From positions 2,471,418-2,535,417 of the forward strand of contig NZ_CP009687.1 in NCBI RefSeq assembly GCF_001042715.1: DNA of 64,000 bases. The letters are read 5' to 3'. A program made the position numbers and the translations under genes. Positions 1 to 8,739 of the stretch are shown here, piece by piece (within the stretch, counting starts at the first letter, position 1; the number at the start of each line of letters is the position of its first letter). This stretch comes from Clostridium aceticum (GTDB taxonomy: Bacteria > Bacillota > Clostridia > Peptostreptococcales > Natronincolaceae). The notes under the pieces are model-generated. The model saw only the letters and a program-made list of their open reading frames with translations. It was not told the DNA's origin and ran no database searches.

Positions 1-731
1 TAATCCAATTAGAAAGGGTGGCTCGGCTTATTGGAAAGCCCATCTGCTTCCAACCCTTCTCTTGGCGATATAGAGGAACTGATTGTACAAATTTTTGATA
101 CATTGTCCATGCTACACTGGAAGCTGTGGCATAGGAATGTTGAAGTACAGGTTCTGGAGTATATGGGTTAAATACCCTTGGCCTGTTATCTTTCTTACAT
201 GTTCTGCATTCATAAGTTTCTTGATATATGTTAACTACGCTAATTTCAGCTGGTATATATTTGATTTCTGATCTTAAGAAGTTCTTCCCTACTACAGAAA
301 GACTATCGCCATCAATTGGGCATACTCTTTGGGATTCATCCAGTTTGTAGACATGATCTTGCTGTGGAAGGTCTTTGAAGAGATTTTTTCTCTTGTAGCC
401 TTTTCTTGTTTTTTTAACTGGTTCATCAAATGGAACTGGTTCTAGAACTGATAGATCTGCTTCTTTTTCTGCTTCATTGAATAAACCTAGTGAAATATCA
501 TTAATTACTAGTTGTCCATCTATTACAGAAGTTTTCTCGGTCTTTCTTCCATAAAGCTTTTTAATGAGAAACTCCATGTTCTCATTAGCCTTCTTCAACT
601 CTTCTCTAAGGCCTTCAATGGTTTTATTCTGGGATTCAATTGTATCTTTGAATTGATAGTCCACTTCCACTTTGATCTTTAAGGATTTTTTGCCACTGAG
701 CCTTAAGTATTTCATGTTTTGATACTTTCAT
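1..731 (-). pseudogene. IS66-family transposase, rearranged 5' part
   Basis: An open frame runs from an ATG at 715 to the left window edge. It encodes the N-terminal part of an IS66 TnpC transposase: a coiled-coil helix (ESQNKTIEGLREELKKANEN), the LIKKLYGRKTEKT segment, a Cys-containing zinc-binding region (VCPIDG, CRTCKK) and the PLYRQEKGW/PISRATLSNWI region, all in one frame. The first about 27 codons look wrong for TnpC. In another frame, an ATG at 731 starts a peptide like the N-terminus of the small IS66 protein TnpA (MKVSKHEILKAQWQKIL) that stops after 31 residues. I infer a deletion that removed most of tnpA, all of tnpB and the tnpC start. The C-terminal half lies outside the window. 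Family assignment is firm; the deletion reading is an inference. Confidence 0.75.
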
Positions 732-840
732 AGTAGTCAAACTATCATCTCCCTACTGTTCTAATGTTGCCAAAGTATTTTGTTAACATTAAAAGTACTT
801 TGTAGGGATATTGTCTCATGTTGCAAGACACTATTATTGA

Positions 841-940
841 TTTACACTGAAAATAGACCACTAAGGTATAGGAAAATTCTACCTTAAAATTAATTGTAAA
901 TCTATACAAGTATGCTTTTTTACGTTTAAAATTGACCACC
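841..940 (+). repeat. Left-end repeats of the IS21-like element
   Basis: Two copies of a 22-bp motif, at 841-862 and 919-940, follow the pattern TTTAC-N3-(T/G)AAAAT-(T/A)GACCAC. The same motif occurs inverted at the right end of the element. IS21 elements typically carry multiple short repeats near their ends, which act as IstA binding sites. Confidence 0.6.
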
Positions 941-996
941 TTAAATAAATAATGTACCATTCTTTTGTAGCATTTACGAAAGGTGGGCAAAAGGAC

Positions 997-2490
997 GTGA
1001 AAAACTTGCAAGAATGGGCAGCAGTACAGGAACTGTACATAAGGAAGGTCCCAATATTACAGATTTCGAAGCAACTTGGGATGTCTCGTAATACTGTTAA
1101 AAGGCTAATTAAACTTAAAGAAAAGCCTAAGTACACAAGAGCTAAGTATCCTTCAAAGGTAGATAAATATTTAGCTGAAATAATTATGTGGAGAACTTCT
1201 CCTGAGTATGATTTTAATGGTACAAGAATATTTGAGGAGTTAAAGAAAAAAGGATATGAGGGAACAATTAACCCTATTTACAGAGCACTTAAAAAGATTG
1301 ATAGGGATAGGGTTGAAATATCGAAAAATGCAACTGTAAGGGTAGAAACTCCACCTGGTGATCAAGCTCAGTTTGATTGGTCAGAATATAAAATGTATGT
1401 AAACAACAAAGTTCAGACAGTATATTGCTTTGCCATGATCTTATCTGCCAGCAGAAAGAAAGCTATGTGTTTCTCTCTTTGCATTGATGCAGAAGCAATT
1501 TATGAAGCAATTCAGGAGTTATTCAATGATTTAGGTGGTATTACATTGGAGCTTCTGATTGATAACCCTAAGGCATTGGTAGTAGATAATAATCCTAAAA
1601 ATGAAGGTGAAATAAAGTATAATGAGTACTCTTTACTTCTTGCTAGACATCTTGGCACAGAGCTTAATGCTTGTAATTGCTACTGGCCCCGTACTAAAGG
1701 CAAGGTTGAAAAGCCATTTCAATACATAGAAGAACAGTTCATTAAGGGAAATAGATTTACTTCAATGGAGGATCTAAATATACAGGGAAAGGAATTCATA
1801 AAGGCCTGGAATAGTAAGATTCATACAACTACAAGGCGAATTCCTAATGAATTCTTTGAAAACGAAGAAATCAAATATCTTCTACCCTTACCAACCACTA
1901 GGTTTAAGATGAAACAGCTTGAAAGAAGAGTAATTAGCAATGATAGCTTTATACACATAGGTACAAATAAATATAGTGTGCCAGTAAAATATGCAACAAA
2001 AAAACTTCAATATAGGATAATTTATGGGTTTAGAATAGAAATTTACGATATGGAATCTGAGTATATTATGTCCCTTGAGCTTAGAGAAGGTAAATTCGGC
2101 ACCTTTAAAGATCCTACCCATTATGATGCCATATCAGTAAAGGCTAATAAGTCAATTCCACAGATAAAACGAGATTTTATCAATACATTTAAATATGGAG
2201 AAGCATATTTAAAAGCAGTAGATGGACTATTTCAACAACCTAGCTATCATGCCAGAAAAATACTGGAATTACTAGATCTTTATGAGCCGGAGGTTCTTGA
2301 TAAAATACTAGCCTATGCCATAGATAAAGACAAGCTTGATATCAAATCAATAAAGGAACTAATAAGGAATGATTTCTTCAAAATAGTATCAGATAAGACA
2401 GAAATTACATCCATTACCCAAATAACAGATATTGAAGGAATCACAAGAAGCTGTGACTACTACGATAGCCAGGAGGTAACCTCCTTATGA
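997..2490 (+). CDS. istA: IS21-family transposase IstA
   Basis: DDE transposase that cuts and joins the ends of the element with help from IstB. I chose a GTG start at 997, preceded by AAAGGTGGG. An ATG at 952 is possible but has no ribosome-binding site and would start only 12 bases after an end repeat. From 997 the protein is 497 residues. An N-terminal helix-turn-helix (about 18-40, SKQLGMSRNTVKRLIKL) is followed by an rve-type core with likely catalytic D127 (QAQFDWSEY), D189 (LLIDNP) and E238 (KGKVEKP). The C-terminus follows the Mu-like pattern of the family (NKYSVPVKY). The reading frame is complete, so the element may be active. The stop overlaps istB by 4 bp. Confidence 0.9.
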   Translation: MKNLQEWAAVQELYIRKVPILQISKQLGMSRNTVKRLIKLKEKPKYTRAKYPSKVDKYLAEIIMWRTSPEYDFNGTRIFEELKKKGYEGTINPIYRALKKIDRDRVEISKNATVRVETPPGDQAQFDWSEYKMYVNNKVQTVYCFAMILSASRKKAMCFSLCIDAEAIYEAIQELFNDLGGITLELLIDNPKALVVDNNPKNEGEIKYNEYSLLLARHLGTELNACNCYWPRTKGKVEKPFQYIEEQFIKGNRFTSMEDLNIQGKEFIKAWNSKIHTTTRRIPNEFFENEEIKYLLPLPTTRFKMKQLERRVISNDSFIHIGTNKYSVPVKYATKKLQYRIIYGFRIEIYDMESEYIMSLELREGKFGTFKDPTHYDAISVKANKSIPQIKRDFINTFKYGEAYLKAVDGLFQQPSYHARKILELLDLYEPEVLDKILAYAIDKDKLDIKSIKELIRNDFFKIVSDKTEITSITQITDIEGITRSCDYYDSQEVTSL

Positions 2491-3296
2491 TTAAAGAAAA
2501 GATCATCTGCGATGATAACTACATTAGAGCAAAATTAAAGGACTTCAAGCTAGTAGATATACGAGAAAAATACCAAGAAATCATAGATGAAGCCATAAGA
2601 GACAAACTTGGATACAAAGATTTCTTAATTAAATTGATTCAAACTGAAGAAGAAGGAAAAGGAAAACGACTATCACAGCGTCTCATATTCAAAGCAGGCT
2701 TTGATTTTATCAAAACACTAGATGACATAGAATATGACTTTAATGAAAGTATAAGCTATCAGAAAGTCAAAGAACTTGGAACCCTTTCATTTATGGGAAG
2801 AAAGGAAAACATCATTATCATAGGTCCTCCCGGTGTAGGTAAAAGTATGATTGCCACAGGCATAGGTATAAATGCATGTAAAGCAGGAAAAACAGTTATG
2901 TTTGTAAATGCAAAGGAGCTTATGGATAAGTTGTCAGATGCTGTTAGAAAAGATACTTTAAAACAGCTTTTAAAGGCTTTAAATAAGGTTGATTTACTTA
3001 TCATAGACGAGTTATCGTACCTAAAAATGGACAAAGAAAAAGAGAGCATATTTTTTCAGGTTATCCGGCAAAGATATGAAAAAAGCTCCCTTATCATAAC
3101 AACTAATCTTCCCCTAAGTAGATGGGATGAAGTATTTACAGGGCAATTAGCAGCTACTGCAATACTAGATAGATTAGTTCATCATTGTCATGTTCTTAGT
3201 ATAACAGGAGACAGTTTTCGTGTCAAAGGTCAGAAGTACATGTCAGAACTTAATAAAACAGAAAAGTCAAGAAAGCTAGATACTAAGGAGGATTAA
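2487..3296 (+). CDS. istB: IS21-family ATPase IstB
   Basis: AAA+ ATPase of the DnaC/IstB type that assists IstA in target choice and strand transfer. The protein has 269 residues, with Walker A GPPGVGKS at about 113-120, Walker B LLIIDEL at about 169-175, and the ITTNLPLSRWDEVF and AILDRLVHH motifs typical of IstB. The N-terminal 90 residues are the helical region that contacts the transposase. ATGA overlap with istA implies translational coupling, and a good Shine-Dalgarno lies inside the end of istA (AGGAGGTAACCTCCTTATG). Complete and apparently intact. Confidence 0.93.
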   Translation: MIKEKIICDDNYIRAKLKDFKLVDIREKYQEIIDEAIRDKLGYKDFLIKLIQTEEEGKGKRLSQRLIFKAGFDFIKTLDDIEYDFNESISYQKVKELGTLSFMGRKENIIIIGPPGVGKSMIATGIGINACKAGKTVMFVNAKELMDKLSDAVRKDTLKQLLKALNKVDLLIIDELSYLKMDKEKESIFFQVIRQRYEKSSLIITTNLPLSRWDEVFTGQLAATAILDRLVHHCHVLSITGDSFRVKGQKYMSELNKTEKSRKLDTKED

Positions 3297-3299
3297 CGT

Positions 3300-3737
3300 A
3301 TGGCTAAAGTCTGTAAAGAAGATTATAAAAAGATAGTAAAGATATATAACGAATCTGGAAATGAGGCTGCAATAGAATACATCTCACAAAATTTTGGTAT
3401 CAAATCCCCCAAAGGAGTGTTATTAAGAATTAAGAAAGCTCCAGGATTTATCTATGATGAAATAAATAATAAGATAAATATAGCAACTAAAGAAGAGTCA
3501 CTTTTTATGGGAATTGATGAACTATGCACAAATCCAGCAATCAGAGAAGTCACACCTGATCCAACACAAAAGGTATATTACCAATTAGACAGTACCCTTG
3601 AATCTTTATATAAAGAATTAATGCAAGAAAAGCTTATAGAATTAACCAAGTATGTAAAGTTAGATCGCACTACAAACACAATTCATATAGATAAAACAAC
3701 TCTCCTAGCAGATGGATATCACATGGCAATATTCTAG
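3300..3737 (+). CDS. Accessory protein of the IS21-like element, unknown function
   Basis: A 145-residue protein I do not recognise. It starts 4 bp after istB with a strong ribosome-binding site (AAGGAGG, 7-bp spacing), and its stop lies immediately before the right-end repeats, so it belongs to the element. The N-terminal 45 residues are basic and helical (KEDYKKIVKIYNESG ... SPKGVLLRIKK) and could form a helix-turn-helix. The rest is mixed and acidic, and no catalytic motif was seen. IS21 members normally carry only istA and istB, so a third conserved gene could be a regulator or target-specificity factor; that is inference. Confidence 0.75.
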   Translation: MAKVCKEDYKKIVKIYNESGNEAAIEYISQNFGIKSPKGVLLRIKKAPGFIYDEINNKINIATKEESLFMGIDELCTNPAIREVTPDPTQKVYYQLDSTLESLYKELMQEKLIELTKYVKLDRTTNTIHIDKTTLLADGYHMAIF

Positions 3738-3742
3738 ATTAA

Positions 3743-3880
3743 TAGTGGTCAATTTTAGATGTAAAAGTTACCCTAGGTGGTCAGTTTTAAGCGTAAAAAC
3801 AAAAGGGACCACCTAGCAAACACAAAATAAAAAATTGCATTCTATGGTCCAATTTATCCGTAAAAAGTGGTCAAATTTAC
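3743..3880 (-). repeat. Right-end repeats of the IS21-like element
   Basis: Inverted copies of the left-end motif are seen at 3743-3765, 3777-3798 and 3843-3865, with a partial GTGGTCAAATTTAC copy at 3867-3880. They start only a few bases after the stop of the third gene, which supports counting that gene as part of the element. Confidence 0.6.
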
Positions 3881-3984
3881 TTGACAATCTACAACTATTA
3901 AATCCATGAGATTATTGTACGCTTACGGTATTTGTGGGAAAACATTATCCATTATTTAAAAAAGAAAAATTTTGAAAACCCCAT

Positions 3985-4019
3985 AAAAAAGACGGCATCC
4001 TTTTGAGATAGTGCCGCCT
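3985..4019 (-). terminator. Rho-independent terminator (copy 1)
   Basis: On the minus strand, GGCGGCAC...GATGCCGTC forms a stem followed by a run of T. The identical hairpin is at 9585-9619, and a close relative is at 19605-19637. It ends transcription from the GNAT remnant side. Confidence 0.7.
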
Positions 4020-4307
4020 AATGTTTTTCTTTATTTATTCATATTCAAAGTAATTACTTCACAAATTTTGAACATAGCAAATTATTAACCAAAGCTTCCG
4101 AAAAGAATTCATTTTATATTAGTATACTAAAGTCAGAACATATTTAATCAAACAAATAGCATTACTACGTATATTGGAAGATGCATCATAGAAAGTATTT
4201 GATAAACTTTGTTATCTTCCATATTCTTGAGATAGATAAACACCTTCTATTCTTTATTTCTTATACCATCCATTTCATGAAACAGAAGAAAAGATTAAAT
4301 GAAATCA

Positions 4308-4566
4308 TTACTTTAACTCCAGATATGTTAATCTAGGATAAAATCCTTGCTTCATATAAAAATCAAATAGGGATTCATGCCCATCTGCAACCGCTACGAA
4401 AATCTTTTTACAACTTTCCCCTTTTAGCCAATCAATAGAAGGTAAAGGTTGCATAATGCTCCTTAAAGAATTTAGAATCCTTCATATGTAGTCGATTCAG
4501 CTTTTCCCACAATTCTTTTATTAAATAAAGCTCTTCTATCTTTATTACTTTTAGTTTAAAATCCAT
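4308..4566 (-). pseudogene. GNAT acetyltransferase, internally deleted copy
   Basis: Truncated duplicate of the intact gene at 9908-10357. The start (ATG at 4566) and the C-terminus match copy 2, but 191 bp are missing at the junction 4438/4439, corresponding to 10039-10229 of copy 2. Because 191 is not a multiple of three, the frame is lost, and most of the acetyl-CoA-binding core is gone. The junction shows only one or two bases of shared sequence, pointing to illegitimate rather than homologous recombination. Confidence 0.9.
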
Positions 4567-4704
4567 CCAACCTTCACTCTCCTTCAATATGAGATATTCT
4601 CTTCACTATTTGCTTCCTATCGATTAGCAATTAAGATCAGATTTAAACCTGAAAGACTAATAATTCAACCCTTCTGGGTTTTATTTATATGGTTTTTTTA
4701 ATAT

Positions 4705-4786
4705 ATCATATGATTTTCTATATTTAAACACAATTGTAACAAAATAGTATTTAGATGTAATAAAATAGCATAAAAACTTTTTTGTT
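4705..4786. promoter_or_regulatory. Candidate LytTR/AgrA operator module 1
   Basis: Two direct half-sites, AACAAAATAG (4738-4747) and AATAAAATAG (4759-4768), are exactly 21 bp apart, the spacing expected for LytTR-type regulators. An inverted CTTTTTTGTT follows at 4777-4786. On the left, ATCATA (4705-4710; TATGAT on the minus strand) lies 27 bp from the first half-site and could be the -10 of a minus-strand promoter facing the GNAT remnant. The fourth half-site seen upstream of agrB is degenerate here. The rest of 4567-4887 holds no gene that I can support. Confidence 0.5.
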
Positions 4787-4887
4787 TGCAGCTTAATTGA
4801 TTACTTTGGTCTTTAATCAATGAACCGTTTCTAATTAGCATAGAAAGCTGTTTTTATAGATTTTTTTTCAATCCCAATAAACAGAAG

Positions 4888-5367
4888 TCACAGAGTATCC
4901 CATCTCTCGTTTGCTTTATCAAATAATGGTTTCACTACTTCCTTATGTTTGTCTATGATTGGCGCAAAGTACTTGTCAATCGGTTCCATATTTTCATCAA
5001 CCATAATTTGATAACCGTCTTGTTCATCTTGTATCATAACACCATACTTTGTATTCCCAAAGAATGAAGGCCATATTATTATAGAGCATGTATCGTCATC
5101 ATTGGATATAGCAAGATTTCCAGTATAAAATAAATAATCTGGATATTTTACACTATACTGATAACCGTCCTCACGACAATGATAGGAAGTACTATAATAT
5201 ACTTGTGCCAACATACCTTTAAATACTGGTTCCATATCTTTTGAAAACTTATCATACTTGCTGTATGTAATTTGATACCAAATTAAATTATAGGCACCAA
5301 ATAACATGAAAAAAATAATGGTACCAACGATGATTCTTTTTCTTTTATTGCCTTTTTTACTATTCAT
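4888..5367 (-). CDS. Membrane-anchored hypothetical protein of the bacteriocin cassette
   Basis: A 159-residue protein of unknown family. A basic N-terminus (KKGNKRKR) precedes one transmembrane helix at about residues 12-30; the rest is predicted to face outward and contains an isolated Cys (YHCREDGYQYS). It is the last gene of the operon and overlaps the ABC ATPase gene by 4 bp, so it is co-translated with the exporter. A role as an immunity or accessory factor for the neighbouring bacteriocin-type system is plausible from position alone. No motif shows a function. Confidence 0.75.
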   Translation of the reverse strand: MNSKKGNKRKRIIVGTIIFFMLFGAYNLIWYQITYSKYDKFSKDMEPVFKGMLAQVYYSTSYHCREDGYQYSVKYPDYLFYTGNLAISNDDDTCSIIIWPSFFGNTKYGVMIQDEQDGYQIMVDENMEPIDKYFAPIIDKHKEVVKPLFDKANERWDTL

Positions 5368-5972
5368 AAGTTTATCACCCTTTTGCCGTTTTTCTTAATA
5401 TTTTCATCATGGCTTACAACTATAACTGTCTTTCCTTCGTCATTAAGCTCTTTCATAATTGCCATTACTTTGTTAGCATTATCTTTATCCAAAGAACCCG
5501 TTGGCTCATCCGCAAGAATTAAATCACATTTTTTAACCATTAATCTAGCCAATGCAATCCGCTGTTGTTCTCCTCCTGAGAGGGTATATATTTTACTGTT
5601 CAATTTATCCTCTAGTCCTACTCTATGTAAAGCCTCTCTTATTTCAATCTCCGAACGATTTTTCTTTTTGATTATATTTAAATTATAATTTACTGTTCTA
5701 TCTTCCATAAGCGCAAAATTTTGAAATAAAAAACCTACTTTCTCACTGAAGTATTTCAGTTGATTCTTGCGTTTACTAATATCTATTCCATCTATTTTAA
5801 TTGTACCACTATCAACTTTTTCCAATGCACCTATCATATTAAGAAGAGTAGTTTTACCACAACCACTTACTCCTGAAAAAATTACAAAGTCACCACTTTC
5901 AATATTCATGTTAAAATTATCGAACAGTACTTTTTGATCAAAGGCTTTATACAAATTCTTAATTTCGATCAT
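5364..5972 (-). CDS. ABC transporter ATP-binding protein, lactococcin-972 exporter type
   Basis: A 202-residue ATPase with Walker A GVSGCGKT (about 34-41), signature LSGGEQQR (about 135), Walker B LILADEPTG (about 155-163) and the switch-loop His in VVSHDEN. It is short even for the LolD/MacB type and matches the small ATPases paired with DUF1430 membrane proteins in lactococcin-972-type loci. It should power export or self-protection at the cytoplasmic membrane together with the upstream permease. It overlaps that gene by 4 bp and the downstream gene by 4 bp, forming a tightly coupled operon. The general ATPase call is certain; the subtype rests on neighbours. Confidence 0.9.
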   Translation of the reverse strand: MIEIKNLYKAFDQKVLFDNFNMNIESGDFVIFSGVSGCGKTTLLNMIGALEKVDSGTIKIDGIDISKRKNQLKYFSEKVGFLFQNFALMEDRTVNYNLNIIKKKNRSEIEIREALHRVGLEDKLNSKIYTLSGGEQQRIALARLMVKKCDLILADEPTGSLDKDNANKVMAIMKELNDEGKTVIVVSHDENIKKNGKRVINL

Positions 5973-7903
5973 AACGAACCTCCCTTAAGTATCTTCTGAA
6001 CATTTATGTTTTCGAGTTTATATACATATCTTACTACGATTACTAATTCTAGTAAAATGACTATCAATCCTCCAGCTATCATAAAATAATATGACGTTAT
6101 CCCTAAAAAGTAGCTTACAACTACTGCTAATGTTAACCCAATAAATCCAAAAAGTATTGTGGTGATTAGAATTTTTTTATGCTTACCTAGCAAGCCGTAT
6201 CCAACAACTTTTTTAATTGATAATTCGACTGCATTCACACTATATTCACAACTCAATATATTGTTAATAATTATTCCTTCTAGTAACAATATTATGCCCA
6301 GCAAAGCAATACCAATTATCATGCCTCGTTTTAATATTTGCCAATAGTGAATGTAGTTTTTATAAGCATTTGTTTTGTATGCTATTTCATTCTGAAAATT
6401 ATTTTCTGTGATGAATGTATGCCATTCTTTATCAGAAATTCTAAACATGGTTGCCTGCCAAATATATCTGTAGTAAATGTTTTCAAGCTTTTCGGCAATA
6501 ATGTTATTTAACAATATTACTGGATTTTTTTTAAGCGTGCTATCCACCCCATCTACACCTATCAAAGCTATTACTTCTGCATTGTTTTCATAATAGATTT
6601 CTTCATATTCAAAATTCCCTTTATAATACCTTGTAAAAAAATCTTTGGCCAAATCATGCTCATTACCACTTTTGCTGTAATCCTTAGGTTTTATAAAATA
6701 TACTTTGTTTTCAAGTTTTTTATTTTTTACTTCCGGTATTATATCCTTTAAGTAATCTACAGCTCCTCTGTCAGCAAAGATATAGTTATCATCATTATAA
6801 TAATCGTTGCCTAAATACACTAATGAAAGTGCTTTGCCTTCCGATAAATATTTTTTGTATAATATATTAAGTAATCGGCCAGATAATTCATCACTATCAT
6901 CACTTAAGGAAGCTAGCATAACATATGAATAATCTTTATATTTTAAAAAGAAATCTTTTTGCTTATAAAATTTTATTCCTTCATATATCAAATTAACACA
7001 CCCTACCATGATTATGATTGTAATAAAAATGGTGAATATCTTATAAATATAACTTATACGTAACACTCTCTTTTCGCTGTTTTTTGTAGCCATATCTTTT
7101 TTGTAATCAGTAATAAAAAACAATGTATACGAAAGAGAATTAATAATAATAAAAATAACCATACAAATTATTGAAATGTTTAAATGATAGGTAGCGTTTA
7201 TAAATATATTCATGGTAGATACAATTATAACAAAGAGTAAACTATAGAAAACTATATCAATAATCATCTTTCTAAAAACAAAATCAGTCAATCGTTCTCC
7301 TGATACTAATCTTATTATTACTTCTTTTTTTTCTAAAGCTATATTATAGAGTGTCAGCAATAAAAACAATGAAAGAACAATAACCCATACCAATAAAATA
7401 TTAAGACTACTGTTAAGGGAAATATAACCTTCTCTTGGATAAGCTCCTCCATACTTATCTACAAGATCCTGTTTGAACTTTATAATATCTTCTTTTTTTC
7501 CTATAACCCGATATGTATTAATTTTAGAAATATCGGGAATATCTTCAAAAGGATAAATCTGTATAGAAGATTTACCTAAGAAAATACTATCGAAAGTACC
7601 AGGAACAATATCTGAATTTTTACTTAAATATGGTTTTATGCCATCAGTACCATATATGGATATGTTTTCTAAAAGAGCGTTTTCAATTTTACGATCTACT
7701 ACAAAAGTTTGTATATTATGCTTATTTGCTGAACTATAAATATCAGAAATCATTTCACCTTGGGTGATATTTTTTTGCAAATAATATGTTACATAGGGAT
7801 ATTCTGTTTCAAACCCATTTATGTTCCATACATAGGTTTCTCCAATAAAAACTAATACAATAATAGTTAATAGTATACTTGTAATATATTTTGCTATTTT
7901 CAT
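5969..7903 (-). CDS. Bacteriocin-associated integral membrane protein (DUF1430-like)
   Basis: A large membrane protein of 644 residues from the ATG at 7903, which has GAGAGGT upstream; the longer frame from 7942 lacks a ribosome site. It has an N-terminal transmembrane helix (about 4-22), an extracytoplasmic region, a cluster of four helices at about 170-310, a second extracytoplasmic region of about 220 residues, and three C-terminal helices from about 540 on. This FtsX/MacB-like layout and size fit the membrane partner of lactococcin-972-type ABC systems (TIGR01654/DUF1430). It lies between the secreted peptide gene and the ATPase gene in the order known for that family. The family call is made from architecture and synteny, not from a search. 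Confidence 0.75.
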   Translation of the reverse strand: MKIAKYITSILLTIIVLVFIGETYVWNINGFETEYPYVTYYLQKNITQGEMISDIYSSANKHNIQTFVVDRKIENALLENISIYGTDGIKPYLSKNSDIVPGTFDSIFLGKSSIQIYPFEDIPDISKINTYRVIGKKEDIIKFKQDLVDKYGGAYPREGYISLNSSLNILLVWVIVLSLFLLLTLYNIALEKKEVIIRLVSGERLTDFVFRKMIIDIVFYSLLFVIIVSTMNIFINATYHLNISIICMVIFIIINSLSYTLFFITDYKKDMATKNSEKRVLRISYIYKIFTIFITIIIMVGCVNLIYEGIKFYKQKDFFLKYKDYSYVMLASLSDDSDELSGRLLNILYKKYLSEGKALSLVYLGNDYYNDDNYIFADRGAVDYLKDIIPEVKNKKLENKVYFIKPKDYSKSGNEHDLAKDFFTRYYKGNFEYEEIYYENNAEVIALIGVDGVDSTLKKNPVILLNNIIAEKLENIYYRYIWQATMFRISDKEWHTFITENNFQNEIAYKTNAYKNYIHYWQILKRGMIIGIALLGIILLLEGIIINNILSCEYSVNAVELSIKKVVGYGLLGKHKKILITTILFGFIGLTLAVVVSYFLGITSYYFMIAGGLIVILLELVIVVRYVYKLENINVQKILKGGSL

Positions 7904-8127
7904 TTTAATTACCTCTCTGTATATTCCTAAATTATCTCTCAAATACTTTTGTATTCAGGGTTTTTGAGTATTCTTCAAAATAGATATCTGGATAGAATAG
8001 ACATCTAACTTTACATTAGTGCTAAATTCATAGAAAAATGTGTATAGCAAACAGAACGTATTCTTTTTTGCAAACTGCTTTTTTAACTATACCAGGAATA
8101 CTTTCAATTATATTATTGATTGTAATG

Positions 8128-8171
8128 AAAAAACATAAGAAGTTGCAATCACATGGATGACAACTCTTATG
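8128..8171 (-). terminator. Terminator after the bacteriocin-like gene
   Basis: CATAAGAAGTTG (8134-8145) pairs with CAACTCTTATG (8161-8171), and on the minus strand a T-run follows. It would reduce read-through from the peptide gene into the exporter genes, as is common in bacteriocin operons that need more peptide than transporter. The rest of 7904-8188 shows no supported gene. Confidence 0.7.
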
Positions 8172-8188
8172 CTTTTTATGCCATTGAA

Positions 8189-8581
8189 TTATTTTGCGTT
8201 AAATTGATTTTTATATGTTATGGTACTACCTTTATGCCGAACTTCTATTTTTGATACGAATCTATAGTCTACAGAGTTACCATAATGTGCTCCATTATCA
8301 TTTCTTACATATGCATTATGATTATAATCTTTAGTCATAAAAGAACCTTGAGCCCATGCATAATCTTCATTTATCCAACTAGTATTGTATCCATATGTCA
8401 ATTTAGTATAATACATAGTGTCCTCATAAGTTTTTTGCCAATCACTGGTAAAACTGCCAGAATAAGTTTTTGAAATCTCACGAGGTGCAGCTAAACTAGG
8501 TATAGCCATACTTGTAACGATAGCACCTATCATTGCAAAGGAACAAATTTTTTTAACTATCCTATTTCTCTTTTTAATCAC
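8189..8581 (-). CDS. Secreted lactococcin-972-like peptide (candidate bacteriocin)
   Basis: A 130-residue exported protein from a GTG start with AAAGGAG eight bases upstream. A classic signal peptide covers residues 1-31 (basic KKRNR, hydrophobic core, cleavage near IPSLA-AP). The predicted mature part of about 98 residues has no Cys and is rich in Tyr, Asn, Ser and Gly, with an aromatic/glycine pattern (YAWAQGSF, NAYVRNDNGAHYG). Lactococcin 972 is also a Sec-exported, Cys-free, unmodified peptide, but its mature form is about 66 residues, so this one is longer. It lies just upstream of a DUF1430-like permease and a matching ATPase, the gene order of that bacteriocin class. A non-antimicrobial secreted protein remains possible. 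Confidence 0.65.
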   Translation of the reverse strand: MIKKRNRIVKKICSFAMIGAIVTSMAIPSLAAPREISKTYSGSFTSDWQKTYEDTMYYTKLTYGYNTSWINEDYAWAQGSFMTKDYNHNAYVRNDNGAHYGNSVDYRFVSKIEVRHKGSTITYKNQFNAK

Positions 8582-8739
8582 AATATCTTCTCCTTTTGTA
8601 ATTTTATTATTTTACATAATTATCCGCTGTTGAGTAAATAGCTCGTAATTTTTCAATTACTTCCACATAAAGCTAATTCCTTATTTATTCCAAGGAAATT
8701 GATTACATGTAATCTCTTGATCATTACCGATTGCTTTTT

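Larger units (their letters stand above)
801..3893 (+). mobile_element. IS21-like insertion sequence with a third gene
   Basis: The element contains istA, istB and a small downstream gene in one operon. The proposed ends begin TGTAG...ATTGTC on the left and, read inward, TGTAGATTGTC on the right. They were chosen because both are TGT/ACA ends and both lie just outside arrays of transposase-type repeats. No clear target-site duplication was found, so the outer borders are uncertain by tens of bases. It lies directly beside the IS66 fragment on the left and a duplicated GNAT segment on the right. Confidence 0.6.
3927..4635. repeat. Duplicated GNAT segment, copy 1 (with internal deletion)
   Basis: This 709-bp stretch is nearly identical to 9528-10426 in the same orientation. 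It covers the end of a GTATTTGTGGGA motif, a terminator, about 290 bp of non-coding DNA and a GNAT acetyltransferase gene. Copy 1 lacks 191 bp inside the gene. The rest differs by only scattered bases, so the duplication is recent. Apart from the terminator and the gene remnant I see nothing coding in 3894-4307. Confidence 0.9.

Noticed and set aside
83-271. 62-codon frame on +
   Set aside because: Antisense to the IS66 transposase frame, which has clear family motifs.
1888-2121. 77-codon frame on - inside istA
   Set aside because: Shadow of the transposase gene; no ribosome site.
8035-8160. About 40-codon + frame ending in a hydrophobic helix near the terminator at 8128-8171
   Set aside because: No ribosome site; it overlaps a terminator that is better explained by the minus-strand gene.
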